6,674 nucleotides of DNA from Candidatus Woesearchaeota archaeon (GTDB taxonomy: Archaea > Nanobdellota > Nanobdellia > Woesearchaeales > WJKR01). The notes under the pieces were generated by a model that was given only the letters and a program-made list of their open reading frames with translations, was not told the DNA's origin and made no database searches. Position numbers and translations under genes: made by a program. Below, piece by piece: positions 1 to 5,501 of the stretch. The stretch covers positions 1-6,674 of the forward strand of contig WJKR01000038.1 of assembly GCA_014729015.1 (NCBI GenBank), read 5' to 3'. How positions within the stretch are numbered: the stretch's first letter is position 1; each line of letters starts with the position of its first letter.

Positions 1-641
1 TGTGTGGTGAGCGCGAGTGTTGTGAGGTCTTTTCTGGTGAGCGCGAGTGTTTCTTGTAGTGAGAGGCCTGTTTCGAGGATGGTCTTGACGAGTGCTTTGT
101 CTCTTTTCGTTGTTTTCTTGAGGACTTTGTTGAGTCGCGTTAGCTCGTGCTTGGTTAAGACTCGTTCCTTCGTGATGGATTTGAGTCCGGTCAACTCTTT
201 GAGTTCCTCGGTATCTCTTGCTTGTTGCGTTGCTGCTAGAAGGTAGGCGTTTCTGAGGTCTCTTGCCGTTATCTTGACGCTTGCTTCCTTTGCGGCGGCT
301 GCGATGAGTTGCTCGACGCGTCTGGTGGTGAGTTGCGCGGTTTGCCGTGAAGAAAAGAGATAGTCGTGCGGTTGTGTACGTGTGTAGGCGGCAAGTTTTG
401 TCGCGAGCGGTGTACTCAGAGAAATCGTCCTTTGAGCAACGGCGAGTTCACGCCCTCTCAAGCTTGTTTTCTTGAGGTTGACGAGTTCTTTCAGGGTGAT
501 GCCTGTTTCTGCTAGGAGTCGGAGCAGGAGTCGTTCGCGTGTGTTTGCGTACTGTAGTAGGAGTGAGAGGTCTCGTGAGAAGTCTGTCCGTGTTCGTACA
601 GCAGCGTCTCTGCTGCTGTTTTTCGGGGTTTTCGGACCCAT
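1..641 (-). CDS. Tandem, catalytically degenerate tyrosine-recombinase-fold protein (partial, C-terminus beyond left edge)
   Basis: The frame is open from ATG at 641 to the left edge, giving 213 codons without a stop. An in-frame TAG lies 27 bases upstream with no other start between, so 641 is the first usable ATG. Residues 35-162 follow the XerC/D catalytic domain in order: R-E-R-L-L-L...E-T-G-I-T (box I), Y-L-F-S-S-R and L-T-T-R-R-V near 94-109, R-D-L-R-N at 127-131 (box II), L-T-G-L at 150-153, then S-I-T-K-E-R-V-L. Expected catalytic residues are replaced: box I Arg by Thr49, His by Arg127, second His by Asn131, GH-box His by Leu153, Tyr by Leu162. Only Arg130 remains. At 163-205 a second copy begins (L-T-K-H-E-L...E-T-G-L-S), with its box I Arg replaced by Ser194. 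Only 34 residues precede box I, so the usual core-binding domain is absent. Seen: the motifs and substitutions. Inferred: a non-cutting DNA-binding or structural role. A decaying integrase is the alternative, but the long clean frame argues against it. Confidence 0.75.
   Translation of the reverse strand, partial: MGPKTPKNSSRDAAVRTRTDFSRDLSLLLQYANTRERLLLRLLAETGITLKELVNLKKTSLRGRELAVAQRTISLSTPLATKLAAYTRTQPHDYLFSSRQTAQLTTRRVEQLIAAAAKEASVKITARDLRNAYLLAATQQARDTEELKELTGLKSITKERVLTKHELTRLNKVLKKTTKRDKALVKTILETGLSLQETLALTRKDLTTLALTT
5..51. repeat. 17-bp direct repeat, period 30 bp
   Basis: The 17-base unit TGGTGAGCGCGAGTGTT occurs at 5-21 and again at 35-51. Inside the minus-strand recombinase-fold gene it encodes the tetrapeptide L-A-L-T twice, ten codons apart. 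It probably reflects a small in-frame duplication or a helical repeat in the protein. No function is visible. Confidence 0.8.
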
Positions 642-686
642 GCTGCACGCAACTCGAGTTTCGCATTTCTAAAAATTACGAAACTC

Positions 687-695
687 ATATTTAAT
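687..695 (-). promoter_or_regulatory. Putative TATA box of the recombinase-fold gene
   Basis: The minus strand reads TTAAATATG here, a good archaeal TATA-like element in an otherwise GC-richer context. A start site about 25 bases downstream would fall near 664-668, giving a leader of about 25 bases before ATG 641. No Shine-Dalgarno match precedes that ATG. The same AT-rich stretch reads CATATTTAA on the plus strand, so it could also serve the divergent gene with a longer leader. This is pattern reading only. Confidence 0.45.
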
Positions 696-747
696 GGTTC
701 CGGTGTCGCTTCAGGAAAACCTCTCCTACTGAACCACGACAAGCAAA

Positions 748-757
748 AGCATAAAAA
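748..757 (+). promoter_or_regulatory. Possible TATA-like element upstream of the small membrane protein gene
   Basis: The sequence AGCATAAAAA lies about 29 bases (element centre to first base) before ATG 783, the spacing expected for a nearly leaderless archaeal transcript. The whole 741-780 stretch is purine-rich, so the element may simply be composition. AAGGAAAG at 771-778 is a weak ribosome-binding-site candidate four bases before the ATG, which would instead fit a leadered message starting further upstream. Confidence 0.3.
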
Positions 758-782
758 GAAGAAAAAAAGAAAGGAAAGAACG

Positions 783-1094
783 ATGAGCATCGAGCAAGAA
801 AAAACCTCCGCGGAAGTCCGAGAAGCAGAACAAGAAGCCAAGAGCAGCAAAGACGCGATCTACATCAAGATACTCATCAGCCTCGGCGTCATCAGCCTCC
901 TCATGGCCGTCATCATCATCATCGCCAGAGACATGCAGACCTCGGCGCAGACCAACGCCATCTTCCTCATGAGCATCCTGCTCCTCGTCATGGGCGGCGT
1001 CTGGCAACAGCGCGACAAGAAACAAGTCGAAAAAGCGAAAGAAAAATACGAGAAGCTCACAGAAGAAGAAGCACGAGGCATACGGATACGATGA
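783..1094 (+). CDS. Small two-helix membrane protein, function unknown
   Basis: The 103-residue product has a charged N-terminus (1-25, rich in Glu, Lys and Ala), a strongly hydrophobic helix at about 26-48, a short polar loop (R-D-M-Q-T-S-A-Q-T), a second helix at about 58-74, and a charged, probably helical C-terminal tail (75-103). This is a hairpin topology with both termini on the same side, most likely cytoplasmic given the Lys/Arg-rich tail. I do not recognise the family. The ATG is preceded by purine-rich AAGGAAAG. The gene diverges from the recombinase-fold gene and converges on the two-gene membrane operon, meeting it stop to stop. Codons mostly end in C or A. The protein-like composition and clear helices make it more credible than the overlapping opposite-strand frames. 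A holin-like or accessory membrane subunit role would be speculation. Confidence 0.8.
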   Translation: MSIEQEKTSAEVREAEQEAKSSKDAIYIKILISLGVISLLMAVIIIIARDMQTSAQTNAIFLMSILLLVMGGVWQQRDKKQVEKAKEKYEKLTEEEARGIRIR

Positions 1095-1097
1095 TCA
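1092..1097. other. TGATCA palindrome formed by two abutting convergent stop codons
   Basis: TGA at 1092-1094 ends the plus-strand gene, and the reverse complement of 1095-1097 is the TGA ending the minus-strand gene. No base separates the two reading frames. Neither transcript therefore has a 3' untranslated region outside the opposing gene. On the minus strand the nearest short T-runs lie at about 1031-1047, antisense to the small membrane protein gene. Confidence 0.9.
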
Positions 1098-2891
1098 CTT
1101 CCTCCTAAAACGACCCCCGCAATGATGACGTCGGGGACGCCGCTTAGTCCGCACACGAACGCCGCAACGATCACACACATACGTCCTCTTCCCCCCAAAG
1201 AGAAGGAATATAAGCAGCACGAGAGCGACCACCACGACCCCGCCGACGAGATAGGCGCCCTTGATGAGGCGCGTCCTCAACGGGAAGACTTCCTCGACAC
1301 TCTTGAACAACACCTGCTCCCGTTGCCCATAGAACGCCCGCACCAAGACCTCTTCGTTCTCCAGCAAGTCAAGCTTGGAGAGCTCAGCCCGGACATACAC
1401 CTCCTTGGTCGCCCCAGGAGCCAACAACGACGTCCTCTGCGTCCCCAAAGTCACGGGCAACCCGTCGACGACAACATCGATAAGCTCCACGTTAGCATAC
1501 GTCGGCACGTCACCAGGGTTGTGCAAGGAGATGTAGAACGCGTCATCAACGCGGTCATACACCATGCCCCGCACCTCAAGCTCGGCGTAATCAGGAATCT
1601 CGATGACAGGGATGACCTCGAACGTCTGCCGCAACGAGTTCTCCAACGCCCGCGGGTAATCGCCGAACAGCACGACGGCATCCGCCCGCAACCCTTCAGG
1701 AGCGATGGCGGCATCATACAACACCGTCTTCCGCTGGCCGGCAGCGATGAGCCGAGGCTCCTCGTCACCCACGGAGAGACGCTCATCGCCTGATTGCAGC
1801 GCGAACGAGCCGAGGAAGAAGACCGGGATGAGCGAAGGGTTGTCATACGTCACCTCGAGCTGGTTCGTCAACCGGTTGTAGTTCATCGAATCAATCTCCA
1901 TCTCAGGGACGATAATCGGTAGCGGGACATACTCAAGCGCTACAGGAGTCGCGAACTGTTGCGTGACGAGACGCGGCGTCCGCCCGACCTTAGCGACCAC
2001 GAAGAGATCCTTGCCGTACTCGTCCTTCAGCCGCTTCTTCAGCCTGCTCGCGACGTCGCCGAGGTAATTCCCGACCAGCACTGCCGTGCTTATACCGGAA
2101 GTGGCGAGGTACTCCTCGACCTGCTGCGGGACGTTCGTCCTACCGATGAAAAGCACGGGAACGTCGCTATCGATGAGACCCGCTTCCAAGAACTCGCCGT
2201 TGGTCAAAACGACCTGGTCGCCCGCCGATCGCTCATAAAATAATTCGACGACATGGATGTTGTTCTCGAACTTTCCCCCCTCATCGATGACCAAAGGGTC
2301 GTACGGGGCGAGGGCATCAGTGACCGCAGCGTCGACGATGCCATAAATGGTGACCGAGAGGTTATGCTCGCTCACCAATGACACGAGCTCCTCGAGCGGC
2401 ACGTCGTCAGCGAAAAGCACGAATGCTCGCTGCTGGATGGCGTACGGCGCCACTGCAATCGCGTTGTAGGGATAACGGGAGTCCGTGATAATCAGTTGTT
2501 CAAGAGGAAGCCCCTGGGCGAACTGCACGCCGATGCTGCCCGTTCCTGGCAGGGAGATGGGGATGAGCCCTTGGTCGTGAAGCAATCGTTGGACGCCGAT
2601 GTACTGCCGCTGCCGCCGCGGCTCGAGGACGAGGACGCGCGGCGCCTTTTTATCCAGCGCAGCGGTGACGGCGAGGGCGCTCTGAGGAGTGGCGATGAGG
2701 TCGACCGGCGTCTGGGTCAACGCCGCGAAGAGGAGGCCGTGATACATGTCCTCCCAGTCCTGCGAGTTAATGATGACCTGGTCGAAGCCGACGCCGATGT
2801 CCGGGGTGAGCGGCGACGCGGACGAGAAAGGGAGCATGAGTAGGAGGAGAAATACTGCGGCGGCCTCAATGGCGATTTGCTTCATAGTCAT
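1095..2891 (-). CDS. Type I membrane protein with CWB2-like/beta-sandwich ectodomain and zinc-knuckle tail
   Basis: I take ATG 2891 as the start (598 residues): it follows AAGGGGAG by four bases and places a signal peptide at once (hydrophobic 11-22, likely cleavage near S-S-A-S-P). ATG 2885 is nearly as good. An in-frame ATG at 2951 would put 20 polar residues before the signal. Residues about 40-310 alternate strands and helices with phrases such as D-S-R-Y-P-Y-N-A-I-A-V-A-P-Y-A, resembling the cell wall binding repeat 2 fold. About 320-540 look like two beta-sandwich domains. A membrane helix spans about 546-566. The short cytoplasmic tail has C-x2-C (573, 576) and H-H-C (589-591), with 14 Lys/Arg in its last 31 residues. 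Only one N-glycosylation sequon is present. The gene overlaps the end of the upstream gene by 26 bases. Inferred: partner of the 840-residue protein at the cell surface. The domain names are resemblance only. Confidence 0.85.
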   Translation of the reverse strand: MTMKQIAIEAAAVFLLLLMLPFSSASPLTPDIGVGFDQVIINSQDWEDMYHGLLFAALTQTPVDLIATPQSALAVTAALDKKAPRVLVLEPRRQRQYIGVQRLLHDQGLIPISLPGTGSIGVQFAQGLPLEQLIITDSRYPYNAIAVAPYAIQQRAFVLFADDVPLEELVSLVSEHNLSVTIYGIVDAAVTDALAPYDPLVIDEGGKFENNIHVVELFYERSAGDQVVLTNGEFLEAGLIDSDVPVLFIGRTNVPQQVEEYLATSGISTAVLVGNYLGDVASRLKKRLKDEYGKDLFVVAKVGRTPRLVTQQFATPVALEYVPLPIIVPEMEIDSMNYNRLTNQLEVTYDNPSLIPVFFLGSFALQSGDERLSVGDEEPRLIAAGQRKTVLYDAAIAPEGLRADAVVLFGDYPRALENSLRQTFEVIPVIEIPDYAELEVRGMVYDRVDDAFYISLHNPGDVPTYANVELIDVVVDGLPVTLGTQRTSLLAPGATKEVYVRAELSKLDLLENEEVLVRAFYGQREQVLFKSVEEVFPLRTRLIKGAYLVGGVVVVALVLLIFLLFGGKRTYVCDRCGVRVRTKRRPRRHHCGGRFRRK

Positions 2892-5388
2892 GGAGCTCCC
2901 CTTGCTGGAGCTCAGTGGACGATTCTTTATAAAGTTTTTCTGCTCGTTCAAGGTCTTGCTCTGATGCCTTGAGGTCGTGCTCGAGGCGCTTGAACTCCTC
3001 CTTGATGAGCTCTTCTTCCTTGTCGAGCTGTTTGTGGTAGTCGAGCGCGCGCTTCTTTCGCTGGGCGAGGAGGCTCATCTTGTCGTGGACGTGGGTGGTG
3101 TGGCGTGTCTTGAAGTGCTTGATACGGTCGGCGAGGAGTTGTTGCTGCTTGTAGGTGTTCGTCAACGCCTCGCTCAGTGCCGTCTGCTCTTCACGCAGCG
3201 CACCGGCGTCTTTTGCCAGGAGTTGCTTGTCCTCGTCGAGGTGTCGCTCTCGTCCTTGGACGCGCTTGAGGAAGGCGAGCAGTTCTTTCTCGTACGCATC
3301 AACCTTCGCCATCTCCTTGTCGAGAGCTTCGTGCCGTCCGTGCACCTCTTGCCGTACGTGTTCGGCTTTCTTCTCCTGCTTGTGCAGCTTGGCGAGCTCT
3401 TCGGGAAGGTGGTGCTCGTAGCCCTTGATGTGGGCTTCGAGGATGTCGAGTTTCTTCCTGAGATAGTCCTGTTGGTAGTGGAGTTCCTGCTTCCGCTTCC
3501 TGGTCAGGGAGCTCTCGTCGATGAGCTTCTGGTACTGGTTGAGTATGGACTTGTGCTTGAGCTTGAAGGTGTGCAGGTGGCGGAGCCATTGCCAGAGCAC
3601 GCGGATGAGCACGATGAGGAAGAGGATGCCCGCGGCGATGATGACGTGGAGGAGGGAGGGTGATTGCGTCGTCGTTGCCTCCGCGGCCGTCTGGTTGGCA
3701 GGAGCGGGGGGTAAAGGTTGCGGCAAGTAGGGGGAGAGGTCGACGGAGAGGGTGTGGTTGCGGGTGAGGAACCTGCCGCGGTAGCCGTAGTCGTAGTCGG
3801 TGGTGAAGTCCACGGTCGCTTGCTGCTCGGTCACGACGACGTCATAGGAGTAGATGAGGACTCGTTCCCCTGGCTGGAGCTTCTTGGTCGCCTCGGTCGT
3901 GCCCCTTGCGAAGACGCCATCCGGGAATGATTCGACGAACTTCGCAGTGACTGCTTGGTGGTGGTTGTTCGTCGCGTACACGTCGACGGTCAGCACGCCG
4001 TCGCCGCCGCGCTGGTCTGACGTCGTCTTCTCGATGGTAACGTCCTTGATGGGGGTGATAGTGACGGGGAAGGTCTGCGTCGCCGTGGTCGTCTGCGCGT
4101 GTTCCGCCCTGCCGGTGACGGTGACGGCGAGCTCTTCCCGCTGCCGTCGCTGGACGTCGGGCATGTCGTAGGGGATTGCTGCCAGGAGTCGCGTCTGGCC
4201 GTAGGGGACTTGCACGGTGATGGGCTGCTTTGCTCGCGACCAAGTTATCTCCGCGTCGTAGCCCTTGAAGGTAAAGTAGCGGTACGGGTTGTAGACCGAG
4301 ACGTTGATGACGCCTTCGCTGAGCGCTTCGAACTCGAGCGACGGCGTGGACACGCCGATGGCGAGGGGTAAGCGTATCGTCTGGTAAGGGAACGTTTTAG
4401 CGAACATCCGTTGGCCTTCGTCGGTGAAGTTATAGGTCATCCGCATCTCAATCGTGCCTGACGCGTTGATGTAGGGCGCTGCGAGCTTGACCACTCCTTC
4501 GACGGTTTCGTTCGGGTTGAGTAGCGCGGTCATCGTCGCTTCGCCTGATCCGTCCTTGACGTCGTTGTTAGTGGTGGAGATGAAGTCGACTTGGTAGTCG
4601 TAGTCGATGACGAAGGGGTCAATGGTGAGGTTCTCGTCCTCTTCGTCGTTGTAGATGGCGAAGGTGATGGTGAACGGCTCTGCTGGTTCGAGCGAGGCGG
4701 TATCGGTGATGGTGATATTGAACTTGATGGGCACGGTTGCCGTGAGTGTTGTACTCGAGCTGTTCGCTGTTTTGCGCTTGCCGAGCGTGGTGTACTCGGT
4801 TCTCGCCTGGAGTTCTGCGTCGAAGGCGCCGTCCGCCCTGAGGATGAAGGTGCAGTCGTCCGAAGCGTCGCTCTTGAGCCTTCCCGTCCAGTACACCGAG
4901 GTGCTATTGGTGTCGCAGTGCGCGACGTCCTCGGCGGTGAGGTTCTCCGGTAGGGTGAGCCGCATCACGACGTCTTCGGCTTCTCGCTCGCCGGTATTGT
5001 TTATCCAGATAGTGGCGCTTCGACGGTCGCCGATAACCATCGGTGCCGTGTCGTTGACGTCGAGCGTGACGGTGAGGCTCGCTTCGAGGTCGTAGAGGAC
5101 GAGCCGCGCTTGGGTGTCGCTTATCTTCTCGTCGTGGCAGAGCACTTCTGTTCCGAACCGTTTGCAATCGCCTTCGTCGAGGATGATGGATTGGTTGCCG
5201 CCAGTGATGAGGATGGTGGTCACATTGCCGCTGCTGACGCCGAGCGTGTAGTCGCCGGTGTCGAGGGTGATGGTATTCTGCGCCGAGTAGGTCTTGTTGA
5301 AGACGACGTTCTCCGGCGAGGCTGCGGGGATGAAGAGTAGGCAGAAGAACACGATAATCACGACTGTTTTGACGGGGTTGTTCGCCAT
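2866..5388 (-). CDS. Type I membrane protein: glycosylated beta-rich ectodomain, one TM helix, His-rich cytoplasmic coiled coil
   Basis: 840 residues. The signal peptide is at 1-25 (hydrophobic V-V-I-I-V-F-F-C-L-L-F-I, then P-A-A-S). Residues about 26-555 are beta-rich, with repeated Ig/CARDB-like phrases (I-N-N-T-G-E; V-S-V-Y-N-P-Y; V-Y-A-T-N-N), suggesting several stacked sandwiches. Cys75/84 and Cys158/179 could form disulfides. A Pro/Thr-rich stalk is at 552-577 and a membrane helix at about 579-601. Residues 604-835 are a Lys/Glu/Gln-rich coiled coil with a single proline and no cysteine. Sixteen N-X-S/T sequons all precede the membrane helix and none follow, supporting an outside N-terminus and inside C-terminus. 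The cytoplasmic part has 20 histidines, against six in the ectodomain. The start is set by GAGGTG four bases upstream. It is first in an operon with the overlapping zinc-tail protein. I do not recognise a named family. Inferred: a surface receptor, adhesin or envelope-to-cytoplasm scaffold. Confidence 0.88.
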   Translation of the reverse strand: MANNPVKTVVIIVFFCLLFIPAASPENVVFNKTYSAQNTITLDTGDYTLGVSSGNVTTILITGGNQSIILDEGDCKRFGTEVLCHDEKISDTQARLVLYDLEASLTVTLDVNDTAPMVIGDRRSATIWINNTGEREAEDVVMRLTLPENLTAEDVAHCDTNSTSVYWTGRLKSDASDDCTFILRADGAFDAELQARTEYTTLGKRKTANSSSTTLTATVPIKFNITITDTASLEPAEPFTITFAIYNDEEDENLTIDPFVIDYDYQVDFISTTNNDVKDGSGEATMTALLNPNETVEGVVKLAAPYINASGTIEMRMTYNFTDEGQRMFAKTFPYQTIRLPLAIGVSTPSLEFEALSEGVINVSVYNPYRYFTFKGYDAEITWSRAKQPITVQVPYGQTRLLAAIPYDMPDVQRRQREELAVTVTGRAEHAQTTTATQTFPVTITPIKDVTIEKTTSDQRGGDGVLTVDVYATNNHHQAVTAKFVESFPDGVFARGTTEATKKLQPGERVLIYSYDVVVTEQQATVDFTTDYDYGYRGRFLTRNHTLSVDLSPYLPQPLPPAPANQTAAEATTTQSPSLLHVIIAAGILFLIVLIRVLWQWLRHLHTFKLKHKSILNQYQKLIDESSLTRKRKQELHYQQDYLRKKLDILEAHIKGYEHHLPEELAKLHKQEKKAEHVRQEVHGRHEALDKEMAKVDAYEKELLAFLKRVQGRERHLDEDKQLLAKDAGALREEQTALSEALTNTYKQQQLLADRIKHFKTRHTTHVHDKMSLLAQRKKRALDYHKQLDKEEELIKEEFKRLEHDLKASEQDLERAEKLYKESSTELQQGELHDYEANRH
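2893..2913 (-). promoter_or_regulatory. Hairpin over the ribosome binding site of the downstream operon gene
   Basis: On the minus strand GAGCTCC, a 7-base loop AGCAAGG and GGAGCTC form a perfect 7-bp stem. The stem ends one base before ATG 2891. The ribosome-binding candidate AAGGGGAG (2896-2903) lies half in the loop and half in the 3' arm. The hairpin is inside the last codons of the upstream gene, so a ribosome finishing that gene would melt it. This fits translational coupling of the two membrane proteins, by inference. Confidence 0.55.
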
Positions 5389-5392
5389 GCGG

Positions 5393-5398
5393 CACCTC
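5393..5398 (-). promoter_or_regulatory. Ribosome binding site GAGGTG deciding the start of the 840-residue gene
   Basis: The minus strand reads AAGAGGTGCCGC before the ATG at 5388. GAGGTG is a near-perfect match to the archaeal anti-Shine-Dalgarno and is four bases from the start codon. Confidence 0.8.
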
Positions 5399-5428
5399 TT
5401 TTTTGTTGGTGTTCCAAGGAGCGGGGTA

Positions 5429-5436
5429 TATTTAAA
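5429..5436 (-). promoter_or_regulatory. TATA box of the two-gene membrane operon
   Basis: The minus strand reads CCAAAAC then TTTAAATA, a strong archaeal TATA box with an A-rich BRE-like flank. A transcription start about 25 bases downstream falls near 5406, giving a leader of about 18 bases that still contains the GAGGTG site. The distance and strength are consistent with one promoter driving both operon genes. Confidence 0.7.
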
Positions 5437-5472
5437 GTTTTGGCTCGGTGCACGTCGAGAACGGGCAAAACC

Positions 5473-5479
5473 TTATATA
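5473..5479 (+). promoter_or_regulatory. TATA box of the rightward surface-protein gene
   Basis: TTATATA preceded by the BRE-like GCAAAACC lies about 26 bases (from its centre) before ATG 5502. The predicted transcript therefore begins essentially on the start codon and would be leaderless. No ribosome binding site precedes the ATG, in agreement. The element is arranged back to back with the operon's TATA box about 44 bases away. Confidence 0.65.
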
Positions 5480-5501
5480 CCGCCGGAATCGTGGATTATG
5501 G

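Noticed and set aside
598..619. Inverted repeat ACAGCAGC / GCTGCTGT with a 6-base loop
   Set aside because: It falls in codons 8-15 of the recombinase-fold gene (Ser-Ser...Ala-Ala-like codons) and lacks a T-run. A chance structure from repeated Ser and Ala codons is sufficient explanation.
1..641. Reading the left gene as an active phage-type integrase with a nearby attachment site
   Set aside because: The catalytic residues are substituted, and no tRNA gene or flanking direct repeat fitting an att site is visible in the window. The 17-bp repeat lies inside the coding frame with a 30-bp period.
726..1025. Asp/Glu-rich minus-strand frame
   Set aside because: It is antisense to the two-helix membrane protein. 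Its Asp/Glu/His runs arise from reversed Ile/Val codons (ATC, GTC).
1122..1793. A 223-codon plus-strand open frame
   Set aside because: It lies fully antisense to the 1095-2891 gene, has a His/Pro/Arg-rich composition typical of shadow frames in GC-rich DNA, and shows no domain or membrane helix.
2892..2951. Upstream ATG at 2951 as the start of the zinc-tail protein
   Set aside because: It would add 20 polar residues before the signal peptide and overlap the coiled-coil gene by 86 bases, while ATG 2891 has AAGGGGAG just upstream.
2977..3663. A 228-codon plus-strand frame rich in Leu, Val and Glu
   Set aside because: It is the antisense of the coiled-coil coding region, whose Lys/Glu/Gln codons read as Leu/Phe/Val in reverse. 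The coiled coil is the far better protein.
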